A DNA stretch of 64,000 nt from Brachionus rotundiformis (taxonomy: Eukaryota; Rotifera; Eurotatoria; Ploima; Brachionidae): contig JAESIW010000194.1 in assembly GCA_016802295.1 (NCBI GenBank), positions 62,001 to 126,000 on the forward strand. Direction: 5' to 3'. The position numbers and the translations under genes are program-made. The notes under the pieces were generated by a model. It worked only from the letters and a program-made list of their open reading frames with translations, was not told the origin of the DNA and did no database searches. How positions within the stretch are numbered: the stretch's first letter is position 1; every line of letters begins with the position of its first letter. Shown here in pieces: positions 55,546 through 64,000 of the stretch.

Positions 55546-58269
55546 AATGGTAATTTTTGCGGTACTTTATTTACTAGTTTTAAAAAATTGACCGAATTTT
55601 GCCGATGCTTCTAGTGTTAAAAGCTAATTTTATTTTTATGCTGAGTGTGTTAAATCAAATTGTAGAAAAAAAATATTCTAATGCTAATATTTTTTTTCAA
55701 ATTTAATAAATAAATAATTTTAGAAAAAATCAATTTCTAATCTTTTGCTAAATTTTGTATCAGTTAAGGATCAAACTAGCTTTTGAGTAAAATTTTTTCG
55801 TTTAAGTTAATTTCTTCCTATGATTAAAAAAATTAATAACTTTTAGTCATAATTGATAAAAAACTATACTTTCAAAAAACTCTAAAAATGATCAGAAAAT
55901 CAAATTTTATTAGTTTAAATTATCAAATTATTGAAACCAGAGCCTTTTAGATCGTAAGTTTTTTGACATATTCTTGAGACAAAAAGCTTACAAATAGAGC
56001 TTATTAGACATAAAGATGAAAAATAAAGATTTTTTATTTGTAACCTTAAAAGTCTTAAAAGCGATTTTATCATAAAATATAAGTTACATCTTGTTGTTTA
56101 TATGGTCGCTTAAGTAAAGTAATTTAAAGTTTATCAACTGTTTTAATTCTCTAAATAACTTCATGACCAAATCAAATAGCTGTTACATTATACATGATTT
56201 ATGTATTTTTTTTTAAAACAAGACACATTTTTTGTTGAATTTATAAAAGATAATTTTTAATTGAAATACAGGCAAGTTCATTTTATTTGAGGAAATATTT
56301 TCATTAATATAAATAGAGGTTATTATTAATTAAATTCATGCAGAAATTATCTCTTTTTTACTTTTATTGCTCATTGTTTAAATAAGACAAAGCGACACCA
56401 GGATCAAGAAGGTCCTAGTTGAAAAATAAGATAGAAGTTTTTGATCGATTCAAAATATCGTTTCAATTCGGAGAGTTTATCTTTAGATATTTTAATTAAT
56501 TTAATTTGATTTAAATTATTTTAATGTGACACTCTTAGCGTGTAATTAGAACAAAAATAATTTTATAAAAATATTATCTCAATTAATTGATTAGATTCAT
56601 TTTTAAATTTTTTAACTTATTAGCTCATTTTTTGTAAAGTTTACTTTGAACTTATCTCTTAAGTATTCGTAAACTAGCATTCAAAATAAATTTTCAGCCA
56701 TTACCTAAGACACGATCAGAAACCAAATCAAAAGGTTGCTCAAAAGTAAATGGTAACTGGCAAATTCTGAGTGAATATTTTTGAAATAAAAAACTTAGAG
56801 ATAAAATTTTCAAAAAATGAGCTAATAAATTAAAAAATTTAAAAATCAAACTAACCGATCAGTTAATTAAAAATTGTTAATTTTTCAAATTTACATGACA
56901 TGTAAATCGTGTTAAATTACAATTATTTAAATTAATAGTCAAAAAAGCTTATGGTAAAAGGATATAGGACAGTGTTCGCTGTACAAATGTAAAATGCCTC
57001 AGACAGTTTATTTTATTTATTCTTTCAAATTTGAAGAAATCTGCTTGAGGCATATTGCCTTTTTTCAACAAATTTTGCCCCATATCCTTTATAGGTCTGC
57101 TTGTTGTAATAAATATCAATTTATCAATATGATAATGATAAATAACTAAATGATACTTACTTTAATGAAAATTTAATTAAGAAAAAAACATTTTTTTTAA
57201 TTAAAAAATAATTAAAAGATGATTATAAAAGAGCATTTTCTAGGAATTTTCAATTAGCTCAGTCTTGATCGAGAAAAAAACAGATACTAGGTCTAAACTT
57301 ACTGTGCAATCTGTAGAGATAGGTTTTCCAATGGTTTAGAATATATATCTAAAAACATTTAATTGTTTTTTTTAATAATATTTTAAGCATATTTGTTAAG
57401 TAATTTTCAGTGGTGGCTTATTTTCCCAGAGCTATTGTAATATACCAAGTATCACATGATAAAGAGAGCTTTTTTTCCATTAAATTTTTATTAAAAATCA
57501 ATTAATAAGTTTGATTTTGACAAGATTGACTGCGTGTAGACAATCAAAATATTTTAATTTAACTCAACCAACTTTCTCTTTGTTATTTAAGGATATAAAC
57601 TAAACTTTAATTTTAAAAACTGGTGTCAAAAACAATTAATTACTATAAAATTTGAATTTTTTTTTAATTTTGTATAATATATTTATATTCTGATGAGTTC
57701 GAATCCTATATGAAAATAAGACTAATCTCTTGATCACAAAGCTTTTCACTCTTTTCCAAATTGGTTCAACTGTATCTTTAAGACAATTTAATAATTCTAA
57801 CAAAAATTTCCTCACTAATTGACTTGTAGTCAAAATTATCATTAAATAGAATTCCTTAATTTTTTCATTTAATTTAAATTTTAATTAGCAAAATTCGATC
57901 GATACTACAAAAATGACAAATTAAAAATAAGCTATTAGCATGACAGCTATAACATAAGTAAACTCGGCCAAATTATTATAATAATTTTTTTTAAATAAAA
58001 TTAATAATAATAATAAATTTTGCATTTTTTATTAATAAAATTATATTCTCAGCTATTTCTAATCTTTGGCAATATTCTCAAATATTCTTTAATTTAAATA
58101 TAAATATGCAGATTAAGAGAATAAGACATATTTTTGCATTAGTGAGATTAAATTACAGTCAAAAGCAATTCTCTAAGTTTTAATTAACCATTGATGTAGT
58201 CTCATCATCCAAGCTTAACTTTTTCCATTCAAAGAAGCGCTTTTTCTATTTCTAAAAATTTTAGATAAA
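55546..58269. other. 2.7-kb gene-free AT-rich region
   Basis: No supported exon. It holds one palindrome (56957-57090, listed separately) and otherwise low-complexity DNA leading to the RIC8 promoter. AAATTTTAG, acceptor-like, lies 5 bp before the RIC8 ATG. Confidence 0.45.
56957..57090. mobile_element. Small palindromic element (~134 bp)
   Basis: AAAGGATATAGGACA is mirrored by GCCCCATATCCTTT, and AATGCCTCAGACAG internally by CTGCTTGAGGCATATT. TA flanks both sides, which would fit a Tc1/mariner-derived MITE. Confidence 0.6.
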
Positions 58270-60300
58270 ATGCCTCAGAAATTGGATGACTTGATTGATA
58301 ATTTATGCGCTTTGGAAATAGATGGTCAAAACGCCCAGACCATTGCAAGCAGCATCCAAGACTTTAACTCTCTGAACACAGCCACATTCAGCTTTGGCAG
58401 CCTTAAATCGGACCACCTGGTGGACAAGAGCTTCTCGTTGTGGGTTCAGGGAGCTCTGGAATGGGCGTGCACAGAGCTCAAGCGCGAGCCAGCCTCAAAG
58501 ACCGGCTTGTCGCTTGCCTCATCCATTTTGGACATGATCCGGCTGATAAGCCGCGACACCAGCACCATAGGCCTCTTCGAGGCAGACACTCTGCTTCATC
58601 TGATTCAGCAAGTGTCCGGATTGGGCTTGGACGAGCAAGCCAGTTCGCCCCAATTGCAACCAATACACCTATCTGCTCTCATGTCCATGTCCAATCTAAT
58701 CTACAACAGCAAGTTTGTTCAAAACTTCTACAGTCAGAGCAATGTGCCAGAGGCTATTACCATTTTTCTGAAACAATTCCAACTCAGCGACACTCTGAGA
58801 CACGACCAATCGGCCGTGGCCAAAACCACTCTTAACATAGCCATCTTTAAGCTGAGAATTTTGTTTTTGCTTACTGTTTTCAACAAGGATCTACGCACCA
58901 AGCTCAAAGAAAAGCTTCAAGTGACCACTTATCTAATTGAGATAATCGACTTGGTAATGAAGGACAGACTGCAGGCTAGTGAAAATTCCAACAACGAGCT
59001 GTCAGACTACTGTTACTTGAGCCTGGTTGACATTGATTTCATAAATGAAATATTGAAAATTTTGTACAACTTGACCATGGACATTGGCAAAGCGTCTAGT
59101 CTCAACTTTGCTGGCCAATTTAACCAAAATTGCTCTACTAGTGAAGAGGAAGAGGCTCATTTGATGCATTTGGTGTCCGTATTGCGCGACTTGATCACCT
59201 GTCGCCTCCAATACGACTCACCAAGCGGTCTTAACTTTGAAAAAATAGACAACTTGCACAGCAATATAGTTAACTTGTTGACCAATATGCCAAGCATATG
59301 CTTCGAGGAGCTGATGACACCATGCTATCCGAGCAGTCAGTCAGCCAGCTGCAAGACTGGCAACTGTTACACCAATGCTCGTTTAGCTCACAGCCAAAAA
59401 AGACAATCGAGAAGATCGAAAAGACAAAGACAAAGGCAAGAAGAAGCAGCAAAGACCAGCAAAGATAGTGTGGAATATGAGAAATATTTTTTAATCAACA
59501 GTGATGAGGATTTGGAATTCGAAGGCAAGAATATGGAAGCAGTGGCCATGATTTTGTCATTTATGGAGCGTCATGTGGCCAATTATGCAAGCAAACCGTC
59601 TGACGCCAAGGCCGATCAGGTGTATCCAGTAGTTTTGTTGTTGTCATTGATGTCCAAGTCAAACAACATAATTAGACACTATTGTAGGCTGAAGGTGCTG
59701 CCTCCGCTTAACAAAAAAGACCTGTTGGCCTTGCCGCAAACAGGCGAGCACATCAGAAATCGCCTGGTTCGCCTCATGACCGATGCCAACTTGCAGATAA
59801 AGCGGCTTGTGGCTCAATTGCTGTTCATATTGTGCAAAGAGAGTGTGAATAGATTGATTAAGTACACTGGCTATGGCAATGCGGCCGGCTTGCTTGCCGA
59901 GGCTGGTCTCATGCTCAGCTCGCACGGAGACCGCGCTGCCTATTCCAGCGACTCGGACAACTCGGACACAGAGGATTTTAAGCAACTAGAGGACTGCATA
60001 AACCCGATTACGGGCAGGGCCGAGCTCGAGCAGGCCAGACTGGACCAGAATAGCCAGAAGTATGTGCCCACAAGCAAAAAAGACATCTTCGAGGGCTTGA
60101 CCGAGGAGCAGAAAGAGTACGAGGCTATCCAGCTTGCCAACGCAATCGATAGGCTCACTCGGCTCGGCGGTGGCATCAAACCGGCTACTATCGGTCCTGA
60201 TGGACGAGTGGTCGAGCTCCAGCATGTCCTCGAGCTACAAGAAAAAGCCCTGGACAACTCCCTATGTTCAATTAAGAAAAATACCAATTCAGATCAATAG
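58270..60300 (+). CDS. RIC8: RIC8 (synembryn), G-alpha chaperone and GEF
   Basis: RIC8 folds nascent G-alpha subunits and promotes their nucleotide exchange. This single-exon gene encodes 676 residues, longer than the usual 530-560. It is an all-helical armadillo-like protein: SALMSMSNLIYNSKFVQNFY, then a Lys/Arg-rich insertion (SQKRQSRRSKRQRQRQEEAA, about residues 377-396), then RNRLVRLMTDANLQIKRLVA and the hallmark RLIKYTGYGNAAGLLAEAGL (about 531-550), an acidic Ser-rich segment (YSSDSDNSDTEDFKQLE, with possible CK2 sites), INPITGRAE and LTEEQKEYEAIQLANAIDRL. The CK2-type acidic stretch is where animal RIC8 is phosphorylated. No introns, unlike most genes here. Confidence 0.93.
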   Translation: MPQKLDDLIDNLCALEIDGQNAQTIASSIQDFNSLNTATFSFGSLKSDHLVDKSFSLWVQGALEWACTELKREPASKTGLSLASSILDMIRLISRDTSTIGLFEADTLLHLIQQVSGLGLDEQASSPQLQPIHLSALMSMSNLIYNSKFVQNFYSQSNVPEAITIFLKQFQLSDTLRHDQSAVAKTTLNIAIFKLRILFLLTVFNKDLRTKLKEKLQVTTYLIEIIDLVMKDRLQASENSNNELSDYCYLSLVDIDFINEILKILYNLTMDIGKASSLNFAGQFNQNCSTSEEEEAHLMHLVSVLRDLITCRLQYDSPSGLNFEKIDNLHSNIVNLLTNMPSICFEELMTPCYPSSQSASCKTGNCYTNARLAHSQKRQSRRSKRQRQRQEEAAKTSKDSVEYEKYFLINSDEDLEFEGKNMEAVAMILSFMERHVANYASKPSDAKADQVYPVVLLLSLMSKSNNIIRHYCRLKVLPPLNKKDLLALPQTGEHIRNRLVRLMTDANLQIKRLVAQLLFILCKESVNRLIKYTGYGNAAGLLAEAGLMLSSHGDRAAYSSDSDNSDTEDFKQLEDCINPITGRAELEQARLDQNSQKYVPTSKKDIFEGLTEEQKEYEAIQLANAIDRLTRLGGGIKPATIGPDGRVVELQHVLELQEKALDNSLCSIKKNTNSDQ

Positions 60301-60476
60301 AAAATGTCTTCAAAATTGTATAAATTTTTTTTAAGTGTATTCTTTTTTTTAAAGTCTTGGATTTTTAAAACCGTTTTGCATGTAATTCATTAAAAGGATG
60401 TAAATAAATGAGAATAATTTTTTTTTTCATTTTCTTATTATCTTGTCTAGTTGTGACATTTATTTCCGGTTTTAAT

Positions 60477-60980
60477 GAACCGGTATTATGGCAAAAAAAA
60501 AACGTAATTTTTAAAACCAGTTACGCCAACCATGCAGTTGGAGACTCTAAATAGACAATCAGTAGTTGAAATTTACTGCAGTATTGATATTTGGATAAAT
60601 GTAATTAATTATTAATTACATTTACTCTAAACCATTGCAACCAGAAGGCCATTTGCTGTCCTGAATAGTAACTAGTCTTTTAAGTATAGGAGATTAAGTA
60701 TTTTATAAAGATAAATAAATGTCTATTTAAGCGACTAGTAATTTTTTATAAATACAATTTTAACTGATCTAAATATAATAGATAATTTAAATACTGTTAA
60801 AACAATAAAATCACCAAAGCTCTATTAATAAGTCCAATAAAGTATTTAAAAGAAGAGAAGTATTTTTTCCTAGCTTTAAATTTAATCTAAAGAATTTTAG
60901 AAACTAATTTAATTAATTAATTTTAATTCACAGAATGATATTTTTTAAAATTTCATTAACTCAACTTTATTAAATAAATT
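60477..60980 (+). repeat. Diverged tandem duplication, unit 1
   Basis: AC(C/T)(G/A)GTATTATGGCAAAAAA, TAATTTTTAAAACCAGTTAC, GCCATTTGC.GTCCTGAATA, GTAACTAGTCTTTTAA.TATA and AAGCGACT recur in order at 61118-61560. Unit 1 has an extra ~100-bp segment containing the palindrome AATGTAATTAATTATTAATTACATT. Confidence 0.7.
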
Positions 60981-61117
60981 GTTGCTCCTTTAAAAATGTT
61001 ATTAGGTATTTATTTGAAAAAAAATTTCTTTGATTATTAATTAAAATTTACAATTAGATATACTACACTAAAAATTTATTATATCTGAAATAAAAATGTA
61101 ATTATCTAATAAAAAGA

Positions 61118-61560
61118 ACTAGTATTATGGCAAAAAAAATGTAATTTTTAAAACCAGTTACACCAACCAGAAGGCGCTTTTCCATAAGTGCCATTTGCAG
61201 TCCTGAATAGTAACTAGTCTTTTAACTATAGGAGACAAGATACTTAATTAAGATAAATAAATGACTAGTTAAGCGACTGATATTACTTACTTCGCATCCA
61301 ATAATTCGCATCAATTATCTTCAAATTAATGGATTACAACAATTATTAATCTATTATCTAATTAAGTTAAATATTTTTTTAAACAATAAAACTATTAAAG
61401 CTTTGTCAAAAAGTCTAATTAAGTATTCAAAATATTTTCCCAGCTTCTGAGTTTATCTAAATTCAAGTACGACCTCAGGCCTGTAGAAACAAATTTAATT
61501 AATTTTAATTTAACTTAACTAAAATTGAATAAATTTTCGCATAGCTATTTAATTGATAAT
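61118..61560 (+). repeat. Diverged tandem duplication, unit 2
   Basis: Second copy, offset by about 640 bp. Both units end in TTTAATTAATTTTAATT-type DNA. No coding potential; it is the spacer between RIC8 and ARIH2. Confidence 0.7.
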
Positions 61561-61702
61561 TGAAAAATAATAATTTACAATTATAGATATGATACAAGAA
61601 AATAATAAAATTATTGAACAATATAAAAAATTAAATTATCTAATAATAATTAAAAAAATTAATAAAAATTTTTATTAATTATATAGAAAAAATTTTGGGA
61701 GA

Positions 61703-63451
61703 ATGTCTGTCGAAGTAAAGAAGTGCGAAGATGCTAAGGCTTATTCAAATATGGAAAACGACGATTCGGATGATTATGAGGACGAATACGACTATGACCA
61801 ATACAGCTACGATGATGACCACAACAACAACTACATATGTGAGAGTGAAGAGGATGAGAACGACTTGCTGCAGTCGGATCCCGAGTATTTTGACTACCAA
61901 GTCTATCCAATAAACAAAATTGACTTTATCATGGAACAAAAGTACCAAAGTGTTGCCACTGTGCTAAAACTTGACGACTCTTTGGACACCCTTTACCTGC
62001 TCAAACAGTTCAATTGGAACCATCAGACCATCTTATCCGAGTACAACAAGGATCCAAAATCGTTTCTCAAGTCCTACTTTAGCGACGACAACAACAACAG
62101 CAAAAAGACCTCATCGGTCAACAAAACAAGCCTAGTCTCTTACACAAACATATTCAACCAAAGTCGACTAACTTCTGTCTTCTCGGACTCTATAACTTTA
62201 ACAAATAGCTCAAATGAAGGTGAAACTTGTTGTGAAATTTGCTATTGTGTCAAAAATGGCAATGAAATGATGGCTTTGGACGAATGTGGCCACTTGTTTT
62301 GCATTGACTGTTGGAAAATGCACTTTCAGTCTTTGATTCAGAGTGCCAGTAGCCATTTTTTCGAATGCATGCAGACTAAATGTAGTGTGGTAGCTGGTAA
62401 AAATTTTGTCCTCAAATGCCTGAGCACTAGCAGTTTAAAATTGAGTGAAAAGTACAAAAAATTGGTTGCCATGGACCTAATAAACGAGAGCGATGATCTT
62501 CAAATGTGTCCAGGCGAAATCCAATCTGTCAAAATAGATGGCCAATTTTTGACACCTCGCACTCATGTAGCCAATACAGCACTTCGACTAATCAGCACAG
62601 TCACGTCCACACCGACTGTTTCCTTTACATTTAAAACAGAATCTCCCTCAAGTGACCTAAAGCCAAGTGAAAGCAAAAAGCCATGCGAAAGCATCATTTG
62701 GCTTAAGAGTAAGCCCGGCGCCAAACGGGTTCTTTGTACAAATTGTGATAGCCAATTTTGTTTTCAATGCGCGACACCTTACCATGCTCCGAACAATTGC
62801 AGCACCATTCGAAGATGGAACATTAAGTGCCAGGACGACTCGGAGACCAGAAACTACTTGCTGGTTCACACTCAAGACTGTCCAAAGTGCAAAGTATGCA
62901 TTGAAAAGAATGGTGGTTGCTCGCACATGACTTGCAATCGATGCAAGCACGAATTTTGCTGGGTTTGTGGCAATGACTGGAAAACACATGGTCCGACATA
63001 CGACTGCAACCGCTACAAGGGCAATCCGGAACAAGACACAGCCAGAGAAGCGCTCAACAGGTACACACACTACTACCACCGGTGGATAAACCACTCAAAT
63101 AGTCTCAAGTTCGAGAAGGCGCTGAGACACCAATGCCAGCTCAAAATACAGCAGAAAATAATGAACAAAGAAGGAGGAACATTGGTAGATTGGGAGTTTT
63201 TGATCGAGGCTGTGGATATATTGACCAAAGCTCGCTACACTCTTCAATACACCTATCCCTACGCCTACTATTTGGAAAATAATGAGACCAAGATGTTGTT
63301 TGAGAACATTCAGGCTGAGTTGGAAAGAGAGGTGGAAAATTTGAGCCATAGCCTTGAGAAAGTTAACCTAAATGACAAATTTAATATCAAAATTCAAATG
63401 AGTATTGTTGAAAAGCGACGTAGGACATTGTTAAAGGATTTTTTTCAATAG
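61703..63451 (+). CDS. ARIH2: ARIH2 (Ariadne-2), RBR ubiquitin ligase
   Basis: ARIH2 is a RING-between-RING E3 that works with neddylated cullin-RING ligases. A single exon of 582 residues: an acidic Asp/Tyr-rich start (residues 19-60), a UBA-like helical part (about 80-125), RING1 (C176/C177-EIC...CGHLFCIDCW, 176-203), IBR (MCPG, then CTNC, FCFQC, NNC; 269-366), RING2/Rcat DCPKCKVCIEKNGGCSHMTC (392-411) with catalytic Cys406, and the C-terminal Ariadne domain. The WKTHGPTYDCNRYKGNPEQ sequence after RING2 is ARIH2- rather than ARIH1-like. An insertion of about 55-60 residues (VKIDGQFLTPRT to KPCES, 276-330) splits the IBR after its first cysteine. No introns. Confidence 0.93.
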   Translation: MSVEVKKCEDAKAYSNMENDDSDDYEDEYDYDQYSYDDDHNNNYICESEEDENDLLQSDPEYFDYQVYPINKIDFIMEQKYQSVATVLKLDDSLDTLYLLKQFNWNHQTILSEYNKDPKSFLKSYFSDDNNNSKKTSSVNKTSLVSYTNIFNQSRLTSVFSDSITLTNSSNEGETCCEICYCVKNGNEMMALDECGHLFCIDCWKMHFQSLIQSASSHFFECMQTKCSVVAGKNFVLKCLSTSSLKLSEKYKKLVAMDLINESDDLQMCPGEIQSVKIDGQFLTPRTHVANTALRLISTVTSTPTVSFTFKTESPSSDLKPSESKKPCESIIWLKSKPGAKRVLCTNCDSQFCFQCATPYHAPNNCSTIRRWNIKCQDDSETRNYLLVHTQDCPKCKVCIEKNGGCSHMTCNRCKHEFCWVCGNDWKTHGPTYDCNRYKGNPEQDTAREALNRYTHYYHRWINHSNSLKFEKALRHQCQLKIQQKIMNKEGGTLVDWEFLIEAVDILTKARYTLQYTYPYAYYLENNETKMLFENIQAELEREVENLSHSLEKVNLNDKFNIKIQMSIVEKRRRTLLKDFFQ

Positions 63452-64000
63452 AAAGAAACTAATTCTTTTTCGTACTTTAATTTTAAATTGTTATTTATCA
63501 AAAAACAAAAATTAAGTTTTATTTTTTTTTTGTAAAATGGTATCTTAATACAATTTTTGTATTCTAAATGAGATTGATGATAATTTGTATAATTAATTTT
63601 TATTTGAAGATTTTTTTCAATTTGTACAAATATTTATTTTTTATATTTTATAAAAAAAAAAAGATTATTTTTTATCATGTAAATAAAATTAAAGCCTTTT
63701 TAAGTTTTGTTTTGTTATACATTTAGAAAAAATCTAATTTAGGCCTAATTAGATAACACAAGCAAGTTAATTTGGTTAATTTTTAATCTAAATAATATCT
63801 GTTGTTGAAGTTAATCATATATAATTTGATATTTCTAAAAAATTGATAAATTTTTATCTGTAAAAAATTGTGTAATAGCCTTGGGCACCCGTGACTCTTC
63901 ATTAAAGTTAAAAATTAAATTTTTTGTTCACAGATTTTATAAATGAACTGAAAATAAGAATTTTTTTCACCACAATTATTTTTAAAGCAATTTAATCTAA
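63452..64000. other. AT-rich region downstream of ARIH2
   Basis: Should contain the ARIH2 3' UTR; AATAAA-like sequence occurs near 63683. No further gene is visible before the window ends. Confidence 0.45.

Noticed and set aside
58440..58835. 131-codon frame overlapping RIC8
   Set aside because: Alternative frame of the clearly coding RIC8 exon; a shadow.
62657..63094. 145-codon minus frame with valine-rich text
   Set aside because: Antisense shadow of ARIH2 RING2 and linker.
1..64000. CRISPR arrays, bacterial operons, rRNA or clear tRNA genes
   Set aside because: The sequence is eukaryotic nuclear DNA with spliced genes; no regular repeat-spacer array, rRNA block or cloverleaf was seen.

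Overview
The window reads as nuclear DNA of a small-genome animal, most likely a monogonont rotifer such as Brachionus (inference). It is very AT-rich. Coding exons are separated by introns of about 45-60 bp with GT-AG ends. The recognisable genes are ordinary metazoan ones (NUP133, OPA1, COA8, COQ10, RAB5IF, NGDN, RPA3, RIC8, ARIH2). A WD40 protein of near-identical blades and many kinds of transposon are interspersed. I could not search databases, so every name rests on motifs read by eye.

Layout. 0.1-3.4 kb: 5' half of NUP133 (minus), with one 1.5-kb intron full of repeats. 3.7-5.5 kb: a TIR element carrying a copy of part of the neighbouring WD40 gene, then an unrecognised broken gene between two copies of a short repeat. 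6.1-7.1 kb: the intact WD40 gene (minus). 8.3-13.2 kb: OPA1 (minus), whose largest intron holds a long hairpin. 13.6-15.5 kb: transposon remnants, including Tc1/mariner. 15.5-19.2 kb: two adjacent, same-strand, highly divergent tubulin genes. The downstream one is beta-like and ends in a C-terminal CaaX box; the upstream one is alpha-like with degraded nucleotide-binding loops. 21.7-22.5 kb: a PAP2/Aur1-type lipid phosphotransferase. 24.4-25.1 kb: a SET-domain gene.

25.2-48.6 kb is a transposon belt: non-LTR retrotransposon pieces (one with a 5' inversion), a MULE fragment, a hAT scrap, a broken Helitron with a MITE inside it, a nearly whole MULE with introns, and a Ty3/gypsy element with matching LTRs but a rearranged interior. 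A tight same-strand trio of small housekeeping genes sits in the belt at 30.5-32.5 kb (COA8, COQ10, a YbaK-type tRNA-editing domain protein). 49.0-51.4 kb is again compact: RAB5IF, NGDN (minus) and RPA3 (plus). 51.4-58.2 kb is gene-poor with MITEs and RT remnants. 58.3-63.5 kb holds RIC8 and ARIH2 (plus), separated by a diverged tandem duplication.

Together the genes are mostly housekeeping: mitochondrial inner membrane and respiratory chain (OPA1, COA8, COQ10), nuclear pore (NUP133), ribosome biogenesis (NGDN), replication (RPA3), G-alpha chaperoning (RIC8) and ubiquitination (ARIH2). The most unusual biology is the divergent tubulin pair. Elsewhere the interest lies in how several transposon classes have captured, inverted, duplicated or nested DNA here.
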